NCBI GenBank assembly: GCA_002309035.1
Contig: DBWT01000035.1
Span: 1 to 14,369 of the forward strand
Direction: 5' to 3'
Source of the DNA: Caryophanales bacterium UBA1231
GTDB lineage: Bacteria > Bacillota_I > Bacilli_A > ML615J-28 > CAG-313
Length of the DNA stretch: 14,369 nucleotides
Shown: positions 1 through 7,165 of the stretch, piece after piece
Layout: each line of letters begins with the position of its first letter
How positions within the stretch are numbered: position 1 is the first letter of the stretch
Notes under the pieces: generated by a model
Seen by the model: only the letters and a program-made list of their open reading frames with translations
What the model was told of the DNA's origin: nothing
Databases searched by the model: none
Program-made: the position numbers and the translations under genes

Positions 1-71
1 AATAATTAATTAAATTAATAATTATTAATCAATAGGAAATAATTACAAAAACTTAATAACGTTTACATTGT

Positions 72-110
72 AAAGAGAGATGTTTTGTTCATCTCTCTTT
101 TGTTTTGTTT
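72..110 (+). terminator. Rho-independent terminator of an upstream unit
   Basis: A perfect 11-bp inverted repeat (72-82 pairs with 90-100, arm AAAGAGAGATG) closes a 7-nt loop and runs into a T-rich tract with two G interruptions (98-110). It would end transcription of a + strand gene lying before the window. The preceding 70 bases are AT-rich and hold no recognisable gene. Confidence 0.75.
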
Positions 111-119
111 CAAAAATAT

Positions 120-149
120 TTGAGTTTGGATCTGAATTTGGTGTAGAAT
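120..149 (+). promoter_or_regulatory. Probable sigma-A promoter for the giant lipoprotein gene
   Basis: TTGAGT (120-125) and TAGAAT (144-149) are separated by 18 nt. An overlapping alternative is TTGGAT (126-131) with TATAGT (149-154) at 17 nt. Neither is perfect, but this is the only promoter-like pair between the upstream terminator and the gene. The implied leader is about 45-50 nt. Confidence 0.4.
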
Positions 150-205
150 ATAGTGTGTAGAGAATTAAAAAACTCGATTACTTTTTAAGGAAGGAGAAAG
201 ATTGA

Positions 206-3200
206 ATGAAATTTAAAAAGTTTATTACAATTTCACTATTATTTGTTTTAGCTTTATTCATTGTTGCCTGTGGTGATACACCTAGTGATAATCCTGGTGA
301 TGATCCAATTGATAATCCTGGTGATAAAACCGAATACAGTTTAACATTGCCTAAAGATTTTTCATCTAATTTTGAAGTTACAGAGGGGGAAAATTTTACA
401 ATTCCTGTTTCTGCTACTCAAGGCGCTAATGTTGAATACAAGAGTAGTGATGATACTGTAATTAATTTTGAAAATGGTACTTTTAATGCTTTAAAGGCTG
501 GTAAAGTAACAATTATTATTACTTTAAAAGAAGATAATACTAAGAAATTGGAATTAGAAGTAGAAGTTAAAGCTAAAGGTGAACAAAAGATCACTTATGA
601 GTTAACTCTAAGTGGAGAAACTACTGTAGAATTAGATAAGGAGATTGCTTTAACAGCTGTTTTAGCTCCTGAACTTGCTGGAGCAGAGTTTACATGGGCA
701 CTTGAAGATAGTAAGATTGCTAATATTACATCTACTGGCGCAAATGCAGTTGTTAAGGGCTTAAAGATTGGTTCTACAAAACTTACATGTACTTTAGTAA
801 GAGGTGAAGGCGAAGAAGAAGTTAAAGCTGAAGCTACTATTACTGTTACAAACACAGCTGCAACAGAAGTAAAGGTTAGTGGAGAAGCTAGTTTAGCTAG
901 TGGATCAAACACACAACTTACTGCTAGTGTAACTCCTGCTAAGGCTCAAGGAACTTATGAATGGAAATCAAGTAATGAAGGTGTTGCTACAGTTGATGAA
1001 ACTGGTAAAGTAACTGCTGTTAGTCAAGGTACTGCTACAATTACTTGTACATTTAAGCAAGCTGATATTAATGCGGAACTTGCTGGTACATTTGATGTAA
1101 CTGTTACTGCACCTAATGCAACTAGCGTTGCTATTAGTGGCGGAAAAGAAAAAGCAAACGTTGGTGAAGAATTACAATTTAGTTGTACTTTAGCACCAGC
1201 TGGCTGTAATCCAGATGTTACTTGGAGTGTTAATAGCGAAAAGCTTGCTTCAATTGATTCAACTGGTAAATTAACTATTAAAGCTGCTGGTAGAATTGTT
1301 GTTACAGCAACAGCAGTAGGTGGAGCTAAAGCTGAATATGTTTTAGAAGCTAGTGTAGTTCCTACATCTATCGTTGTTTATGGCTATCAAGAATTAAATG
1401 TTAACCAAACCGAATATTTCAAAGCAGTAGTTGTTTCAACTCAAGCTAGTCAAGATGTTGTTTGGTCAACAAGTGATGCTAATGTTTTAACTGTTAGTGA
1501 AGATGGTTTAGTTTGTGCAGTAGGTGCTGGAAGTGCAAAAATAACTGCAACTGCTAAGGGAACTAGCGTTAAACAAGAATTTGATGTAACTGTTGTTAGT
1601 GCTGTTGAATATAGTAACACAATCGTTATTGATCCATCACTAGCTAATGAAACTGCTAATGGTGCTAAATTCACTATTGAAGAAAAAGAATATACATATG
1701 GTACTACTCTATTCAATAGTTTAGATAGCGCAGTTATTACTGAAGGAACTAAGATTATATTAATGCAAGGTTCATATGGAAACTACGAATTAAAGGTTTC
1801 TAATGTATATATTACTGAATTAGTTGATAATAAAGCTGAATTAGTTGGTGTATTTAAACTTGCTGATGGCGTTAAGAACGTAACATTTGATGGTATCCAT
1901 GGTTCTGGTGCTGGTCAAATCTTTGGTGTTGATAACAATGCTAATATTACAGTTAAGAATTGTGTATTTGATGCATCAACTGTTGATGCATCTCAAGGTA
2001 CTATTTACTTTGATAAGAATGTAACTAATTTGAAAGTTCTTAATACTAAGTTTAATGCTAATAAAGCTGCTAGAAACATTCGTTTTGAAGGCGTATGTCA
2101 TGGATTAGAAGTAGTTAACTGTTTATTTGATGGTGGAGGATTCGACCCTATTAGAACTGCTAATGGTTACCCAGAAGGATATGTTGCAATTAAAAACTCA
2201 ACATTCCTAAATTCAAGTCAATCTGGTTTAATGTTTAGTAAGATGGGTGGAGTTTATTTAGAAGTATTAGGTAATACTTTTAAATCAATGAATAATACAG
2301 CCGTTGACGTTAGAACTACTAATGGTGTTGCTTGCACATCTTTATATAATATTTCATATAACGTATTTGATAATACTGGTAAAAACTCAGAAAGCTTCTG
2401 GGGTTGTATCAGATTACGTTTCAATGATTTTACTGATAATACATTAAAAGTTAATGTTAATTACAATAAATTCATTGATTGGAGCGATGCTTCAATGAAG
2501 AATGTATTAGATGATGCAACAACAAATAATGATAAATTTGAATTATGTAATTTTGAAAATAACTATTTCAGCTATAATGAAGTTGATGGTGAAACATTTG
2601 CTAATTGCGCTTCAGTTTATAGTTTAATAAGCGAAGCAAAAGTTGAAAGAGCTATGGAATTATTTAATCTAGATAGTAGCGCTGATAGTGTTAAATTAGT
2701 TGGTACATCTAGTAATTATCCATCTAAGACATTATATCCTACTTTAGCTAGTGCTTTAGCTGAAGCTAGTAAGGGTGATTGTATCTATTTACTACCTGGA
2801 ACTTATAGCGACAATGTTAGAGTAACAGTTGATGATATTACTATTAGATCATTAAATTATGGTCTAAGCGTTAGTGAACAAGAAGAAGCATTAGTTGCAA
2901 ATTACACTGGTAAGATTACTTTAGCTAAGAATTTGGCTGGATTAACAATTGATGGAGTAAAATTTTCTGGCGAAGCTCAAATTCTAAATGAAAAAGGTGA
3001 CGAAGGAACTACTGAAACTCAAGCAACTGATATGAATATTAATGGATTCAATTTCATTAATAACGTTGTAGAAAGTGGACTAGGAAGTAGCACTAAAGGA
3101 TTTATTTACTTCGTTGAAAACAAATGCTCTTATAGCCATGATTTAGTATTCACTGGAAATTCATTTGTTGGTCAAAAGTTTGGTGCTGAAGCTATGGTTT

Positions 3201-5377
3201 ATATTGATAATGTATATGATGTTACTTTAAGTCGTAATACATTTAAAGCTATTCCAACTAAGGCATTCTATATCAATGATACAACTAAGGGATTGAGTGG
3301 ACAATATTCTGAATTTGTATCTAACTATTTCGAAGATTGTGGTGTTGGTATGTGGTTCAACTGGTTAGGTATTTTACCTATGAACACAAATACAGCTGAA
3401 ATCTATATCATGAACAATGAGTTCCACAACATTACTAACCAAGCTATTTATGTAGCTCGTATGAATAATGCGGATGAATATAAGTGCATTAAGATTGAAT
3501 ATAATAGATTCTATAATGTTGGTGTTGGTGTTGAATTAGATAGAGCTAGTAAACTTGCTAATATTGATTTAGAATACAATGAATTCTGGGGAATTCCTAC
3601 TAAGTTCTATTATGTATCTAATCAAAATCAAACTTCATATTTTTCAGAAATTGATGCAAAATATAATTTATTCGTAGATGATAATGGTGCAATTATTACA
3701 CCTGCTAGCGATAAGTTTGATATTAAAGAAGAAGATAAAGCTCCACTTAATATCAATGATCAAGTAGAAGAATTTGAATATAGAGAAGAATTTATTGAAT
3801 TAGCTACTGAAATCGTTGTTCTTGATGATGATGAATTATATGCTGGTGAAAATAAAGAAGCTGAAATTATGTTCTTGCCAAGTGATGATGTATTCTATAA
3901 AGATATTATTTGGATCGTAGAAGACCCAAGCGTATTGAGATTTGAAAAGAATATAATTGTTCCATTGACATCAGGAACTACTAAAGTTACTGCTATTTAT
4001 GCAAAAGATACATCTATTAAGTGTGATGCAACATTCACAGTTAAAGAATATAACGTTCTTGAATTAAGATATGAAGGAAATGGTATCTTAAAAGCTGGTG
4101 AGACAGTTAATGTTACTGCTACACTAGATAATGTAGAGAGTGGTACAACTGTTACTTGGTCATCAAGTGATAATAATATTGCTACTGTTGATCAAAATGG
4201 TGTTGTTACTGCTGTTGGTAAAGGAGTTGTTACTATTACATGTAAGATAAATGGTGCTTCTAAGACTGCAACTGTTGGATTTACTGTTATTGATGATTCA
4301 TTAGCTAATGATTTATTAAAATTATTAGTTGAAAGCAATAATGGTGTAATTATGTATAGACAAATTAATTACATTGGTTATGAATCAGGATATGAAAGTG
4401 TTCCACATTACGTATATGGTTCTGCTAATAAGTACTTTGCTGGAACAAATCCAACAATTACTCCTCATTATATGCCTTCAACTGCTAAAAATGTTGGTTG
4501 GGTTGAACATCCTGAAATTAAGTTAATCACTGTTCATGATACAGGAGCAGCTTCTCCAGGATCTACTGCACTTGCTAATGCAAATTGGTGTACAAGTGCT
4601 GGTAATGATAACTCAAGTTGGCATTATACAATTGGTAATGATGGTATTTATCAACAATTAGATGATAAATATGTGGCTTGGCATGCTGGTGATGGTAGTG
4701 ATACACCTACTGGTTTAATTGACACAGGCGTTAAAGCTACTGAACCTGGTAAGAGAGCAACAGTAACAATCGATGATGGCAAATATGTTGTTAATGGTAC
4801 AAAGACTAATCTTGATGCTCCTAAGGGACCTAATGGTGAAACATTGACTACTGCTGATATCGTTCCTACTGGAATCGTTACTATAATTGGCGACAATGGT
4901 AATTACTTTATCGGTACTTACTATAATAAGACTTATAAGAAGATTGCTTCATATGGTGGATATAGTTCAATTGGTATTGAAACTGCTGTTAATAAGGGTA
5001 GTGATGTATATCTGACATGGCAATATACTGCTAAGTTTGTTGCTAGTAAGTTAGTTCAATATAATTTAACATTAGATCGTATGGTTTACCATAACAACTT
5101 ATCTGGTAAGAATTGTCCAAATACAATGTTAACTAATAATTTAACAGGTATGTTTGAAGATATGGTAGCAGTAGAATACGAAATTGCTAAGAATTATAGC
5201 GATTATAAGATTACATTTACTTCATCTAACCCTGATGTATTAGATAATACTGGTAGAGTTGTTGGTGAAGGACCAAGAGAAACTACACAAGTTAACTATA
5301 CTATTACTGTAGAAAAGGGTGATGTAAAAGTTAGCCAAGAATGTAGCGTTCTAGTTATTGGTACTCGTAATAAATAA
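206..5377 (+). CDS. Giant multidomain surface lipoprotein with Ig-like domains, two beta-helix domains and an N-acetylmuramoyl-L-alanine amidase domain
   Basis: A 1723-residue lipoprotein precursor. The signal peptide ends in lipobox IVAC (Cys22), followed by a D/N/P/G-rich linker. About five bacterial Ig-like (Big_2 type) domains span roughly 45-470, with the usual W-x-S-S-x/V-A-T-V/G-x-V-T-A pattern clearest near 245-300. Two right-handed beta-helix regions follow (about 475-835 and 838-1185). Two more Ig-like domains (about 1192-1365) precede an Amidase_2/PGRP-type domain (about 1380-1660) and a short Ig-like tail. The zinc ligands predicted from the T7-lysozyme family are visible: His1444 (VHDTG), His1629 and Cys1637 (GKNCP), with Lys1635, the HAG motif at 1493 and Glu1592 in IGIE. 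The likely role is cleavage or recognition of peptidoglycan outside the membrane while the repeats bind glycans or proteins. AAGGAG at 191-196, 9 nt before the ATG, supports the start. The PII-like gene follows 45 nt downstream without an intervening terminator. Ligands are unknown, and activity is inferred from motifs only. Confidence 0.9.
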   Translation: MKFKKFITISLLFVLALFIVACGDTPSDNPGDDPIDNPGDKTEYSLTLPKDFSSNFEVTEGENFTIPVSATQGANVEYKSSDDTVINFENGTFNALKAGKVTIIITLKEDNTKKLELEVEVKAKGEQKITYELTLSGETTVELDKEIALTAVLAPELAGAEFTWALEDSKIANITSTGANAVVKGLKIGSTKLTCTLVRGEGEEEVKAEATITVTNTAATEVKVSGEASLASGSNTQLTASVTPAKAQGTYEWKSSNEGVATVDETGKVTAVSQGTATITCTFKQADINAELAGTFDVTVTAPNATSVAISGGKEKANVGEELQFSCTLAPAGCNPDVTWSVNSEKLASIDSTGKLTIKAAGRIVVTATAVGGAKAEYVLEASVVPTSIVVYGYQELNVNQTEYFKAVVVSTQASQDVVWSTSDANVLTVSEDGLVCAVGAGSAKITATAKGTSVKQEFDVTVVSAVEYSNTIVIDPSLANETANGAKFTIEEKEYTYGTTLFNSLDSAVITEGTKIILMQGSYGNYELKVSNVYITELVDNKAELVGVFKLADGVKNVTFDGIHGSGAGQIFGVDNNANITVKNCVFDASTVDASQGTIYFDKNVTNLKVLNTKFNANKAARNIRFEGVCHGLEVVNCLFDGGGFDPIRTANGYPEGYVAIKNSTFLNSSQSGLMFSKMGGVYLEVLGNTFKSMNNTAVDVRTTNGVACTSLYNISYNVFDNTGKNSESFWGCIRLRFNDFTDNTLKVNVNYNKFIDWSDASMKNVLDDATTNNDKFELCNFENNYFSYNEVDGETFANCASVYSLISEAKVERAMELFNLDSSADSVKLVGTSSNYPSKTLYPTLASALAEASKGDCIYLLPGTYSDNVRVTVDDITIRSLNYGLSVSEQEEALVANYTGKITLAKNLAGLTIDGVKFSGEAQILNEKGDEGTTETQATDMNINGFNFINNVVESGLGSSTKGFIYFVENKCSYSHDLVFTGNSFVGQKFGAEAMVYIDNVYDVTLSRNTFKAIPTKAFYINDTTKGLSGQYSEFVSNYFEDCGVGMWFNWLGILPMNTNTAEIYIMNNEFHNITNQAIYVARMNNADEYKCIKIEYNRFYNVGVGVELDRASKLANIDLEYNEFWGIPTKFYYVSNQNQTSYFSEIDAKYNLFVDDNGAIITPASDKFDIKEEDKAPLNINDQVEEFEYREEFIELATEIVVLDDDELYAGENKEAEIMFLPSDDVFYKDIIWIVEDPSVLRFEKNIIVPLTSGTTKVTAIYAKDTSIKCDATFTVKEYNVLELRYEGNGILKAGETVNVTATLDNVESGTTVTWSSSDNNIATVDQNGVVTAVGKGVVTITCKINGASKTATVGFTVIDDSLANDLLKLLVESNNGVIMYRQINYIGYESGYESVPHYVYGSANKYFAGTNPTITPHYMPSTAKNVGWVEHPEIKLITVHDTGAASPGSTALANANWCTSAGNDNSSWHYTIGNDGIYQQLDDKYVAWHAGDGSDTPTGLIDTGVKATEPGKRATVTIDDGKYVVNGTKTNLDAPKGPNGETLTTADIVPTGIVTIIGDNGNYFIGTYYNKTYKKIASYGGYSSIGIETAVNKGSDVYLTWQYTAKFVASKLVQYNLTLDRMVYHNNLSGKNCPNTMLTNNLTGMFEDMVAVEYEIAKNYSDYKITFTSSNPDVLDNTGRVVGEGPRETTQVNYTITVEKGDVKVSQECSVLVIGTRNK
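287..325 (+). repeat. Short in-frame tandem repeat in the lipoprotein linker
   Basis: The 15-mer GATAATCCTGGTGAT occurs at 287-301 and again at 311-325, a period of 24 nt (8 codons). It encodes D-N-P-G-D twice in the flexible linker right after the lipid-anchored cysteine. The in-frame period means copy-number changes would alter linker length without a frameshift. Confidence 0.7.
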
Positions 5378-5422
5378 TTAATTAAATTAGAAAACTAAAA
5401 GCAAACTAGAAAAGGAGAAACT

Positions 5423-5734
5423 ATGGATAAGTATTTAGCTATTATTATTTGTAATAAGGGTTATTCAACTGATGTTATTACTGTTGCTAGAAATCATGGT
5501 GCAAAAGGTGGTACAGTTCTTGATGGAAGAGGTACAGCTAATGACCAAGATATGATGTTTTTCCAAAAATACATCCAAAGAGAAAAAGAAGTTATATTTA
5601 TTGTATTAGATAAATCTAATAAAGATGATATTGTTAATACAATTGATAAAGAACTTGGGCCTAAAACTGATGCTCATGCATTAAGCGTTGTATTGAATGT
5701 TGAGAGCTTGAATGGTTTTCAAAATTTAATGTAA
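5423..5734 (+). CDS. PII-like (P-II family) signalling protein
   Basis: A 103-residue cytosolic protein of the GlnB/PII-like fold. The motif GAKGGTVLDGRGTA (residues 26-39) and the following FFQKYIQREKEVIFIVLD stretch (51-68), with strands around an acidic/basic helix, match a short P-II-like family known from Firmicutes. PII proteins are trimeric sensors that bind nucleotides or small ligands and control partner proteins through the T-loop. Canonical GlnB features, such as the uridylylated T-loop tyrosine context and the C-terminal RTGE-type segment, are not seen. This is therefore not classical nitrogen GlnB, and its ligand and partner are unknown. AAGGAG (5412-5417) lies 5 nt before the ATG. 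It starts 45 nt after the giant lipoprotein gene and is probably co-transcribed with it. No ammonium transporter or glutamine synthetase gene is nearby. Confidence 0.75.
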   Translation: MDKYLAIIICNKGYSTDVITVARNHGAKGGTVLDGRGTANDQDMMFFQKYIQREKEVIFIVLDKSNKDDIVNTIDKELGPKTDAHALSVVLNVESLNGFQNLM

Positions 5735-5742
5735 TAAAAAAC

Positions 5743-5774
5743 GGCATACTTTAATTTTAAAGTATGCCTTTTTT
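5743..5774 (+). terminator. Terminator after the PII-like gene (copy 1 of a repeated hairpin)
   Basis: A perfect 12-bp stem (5743-5754 with 5757-5768, arm GGCATACTTTAA) is followed by six T (5769-5774). It begins 8 nt after the stop codon. An A-run on the left (5736-5741) means it could also work on the minus strand. The same arm recurs at 9417 and 11724. Confidence 0.9.
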
Positions 5775-5870
5775 GATTAATTTTTATATTGGTTTTAAAG
5801 GTATAATTAATTTTTTATAATGTTTTAACATTTTTATATCCGAAAATATTTACTTTAAGTTAATTATATA

Positions 5871-5898
5871 TTGAAACGTTATATATTTATGCTATAAT
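5871..5898 (+). promoter_or_regulatory. Extended -10 promoter for the 5951-9280 unit
   Basis: TTGAAA (5871-5876) and TATAAT (5893-5898) are spaced by 16 nt, with a TG dinucleotide one base before the -10 box (5890-5891). Transcription would start near 5905, giving a leader of about 45 nt. Confidence 0.75.
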
Positions 5899-5904
5899 GA
5901 AGAT

Positions 5905-5927
5905 ATAATAATCTTTATGATTATTAT
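5905..5927 (+). promoter_or_regulatory. Hairpin at the 5' end of the leader
   Basis: A perfect 9-bp inverted repeat (5905-5913 with 5919-5927, arm ATAATAATC) with a 5-nt loop lies exactly at the predicted transcript start and ends 10 nt before the Shine-Dalgarno site. It could stabilise the 5' end or be an operator. It is very AT-rich, so chance is possible. Confidence 0.35.
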
Positions 5928-5937
5928 TTATTAGTTT

Positions 5938-5942
5938 GGAGG
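5938..5942 (+). promoter_or_regulatory. Shine-Dalgarno site deciding the start at 5951
   Basis: GGAGG lies 8 nt before ATG 5951. The in-frame TTG at 5936 overlaps this ribosome-binding site and so cannot be the start. Confidence 0.85.
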
Positions 5943-5950
5943 CGAAAAAT

Positions 5951-7159
5951 ATGAAAAGAATTTTAAGTTTATTACATTGTTTGGTTTTAATAGGTTTGTT
6001 TATTGTTGGCTTAAATGTAACTGTAAGTGCTGATTCTCCATATGTATATTATTTTTCTGATAGTTTACAGTGTTACAATACTAGGTATAGCTTAGTTTCA
6101 AATACTCCATTAACATATAATGATATTCATTTAGAAGATTGGTTATATGATTTTGATAATCAATTTGATAGTAATATTTCTGGCTTTAATGATTTAGAAG
6201 ATGTAATAATCATATTTGAAATGGCAAATGGATTCAAACATGAAACTGATGATAATACAGGCGATTTAATGCCTGAAAAGTTAGAAACAGTTTTTGCCAA
6301 CTGGAAAGATAATGGATGTTATATAATGTTTATTTGTGGAACAGATGAAGCTAGATATTTAAATTATAATGGTTTTCTTGATTATGTTGATTTTCATATT
6401 ATCTTAGATGTAAGAACTAATTTTATTATGAGCGCTTTTTATTATTTGGAACAAGATTGTGGTTTGATTCCAAATTATTATGATTTATTGTTTGATTCAT
6501 TTTTTGTAAATACTTATGGACCAACTGGAAGAGATTATTTAAAACATGAATTTTTAATTCCATATATTAGAAGTAGATATTATAATGATATTGTAAATCT
6601 ACATAGTACTAATGCAGGAGCTTGTAGAAACCATAATGCAAGTATATATATGCCAAATAGTACATTAACTAGTTATACAAATATTGCTGGTCTTAATAAT
6701 ATTCCCGTAGATATAGCGAATCTACAACCTAATTATGGTTTATATATTGTTGCTGGTAGTACTACTCAACCTCAATTTGGCACAAGTGATAATGAAATAC
6801 TTTTAGGTTATTACGATGCTTTATATCCAGAAATATTGTTCTATTATAATAAGGATAATGTTATTATATCTGATTATTTTTCAAATACTTATTCTACAGT
6901 TCATTCTTGTGATCCTTATTCATTATCTCAATTATTAGAAATGATAGAATCATTTATATTTGAAGATTATGATGATTGGTGTGATTACGATAATTGGGAA
7001 GGAAGATGTGATATCACTCATATAATGATGCCTATAGGTAATGATGGTTGGATGGTTAATTTCTGTGATGGAGAAACTGGTTTTGTTAATTGTTGGGCTA
7101 TAATATTGGATGAAGAAACTGAAGATTACTTATTATATGATGATGGATCATTGTTTTAA
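5951..7159 (+). CDS. Exported cysteine-rich protein of unknown function
   Basis: A 402-residue protein I do not recognise. Residues 1-27 form a Sec signal peptide (KR, then a hydrophobic core) ending VSA before Asp28. There is no lipobox, so it should be cleaved by signal peptidase I and be secreted or loosely cell-associated. The mature chain is rich in Tyr, Asn, Asp and Phe and acidic overall. An alternating strand-helix-strand pattern at about 80-150 (VIIIFEM, a helix, then CYIMFICGTDEARY and VDFHIILDV) suggests an alpha/beta core of the sort seen in hydrolases, but no catalytic motif can be assigned. There are ten cysteines after the signal, several in pairs towards the C-terminus, together with Asp/Trp clusters. 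The start is ATG 5951, chosen from GGAGG at 5938-5942. The next gene begins 6 nt after its stop, so the two form an operon. Confidence 0.8.
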   Translation: MKRILSLLHCLVLIGLFIVGLNVTVSADSPYVYYFSDSLQCYNTRYSLVSNTPLTYNDIHLEDWLYDFDNQFDSNISGFNDLEDVIIIFEMANGFKHETDDNTGDLMPEKLETVFANWKDNGCYIMFICGTDEARYLNYNGFLDYVDFHIILDVRTNFIMSAFYYLEQDCGLIPNYYDLLFDSFFVNTYGPTGRDYLKHEFLIPYIRSRYYNDIVNLHSTNAGACRNHNASIYMPNSTLTSYTNIAGLNNIPVDIANLQPNYGLYIVAGSTTQPQFGTSDNEILLGYYDALYPEILFYYNKDNVIISDYFSNTYSTVHSCDPYSLSQLLEMIESFIFEDYDDWCDYDNWEGRCDITHIMMPIGNDGWMVNFCDGETGFVNCWAIILDEETEDYLLYDDGSLF

Positions 7160-7165
7160 TTAATT

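Noticed and set aside
595..912. Minus-strand open frame inside the giant lipoprotein gene; similar ones at 1450-1716, 4651-4896, 9754-9942, 9942-10172 and 10959-11144
   Set aside because: They lie wholly inside well-supported + strand genes, have no ribosome-binding sites or recognisable domains, and are complements of repetitive Ser/Thr/Val-rich coding sequence.
206..5377. TGA read as tryptophan (Mycoplasma-type code)
   Set aside because: All Trp codons in the recognisable domains are TGG and no in-frame TGA was seen.
5802..5821. Two further TATAAT boxes (5802-5807, 5816-5821)
   Set aside because: No acceptable -35 at 16-18 nt. The pair at 5871-5898 is far better and nearer the gene.
5936..5950. 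TTG start giving five extra residues to the unknown exported protein
   Set aside because: The TTG overlaps the GGAGG ribosome site, and ATG 5951 gives a standard signal peptide.
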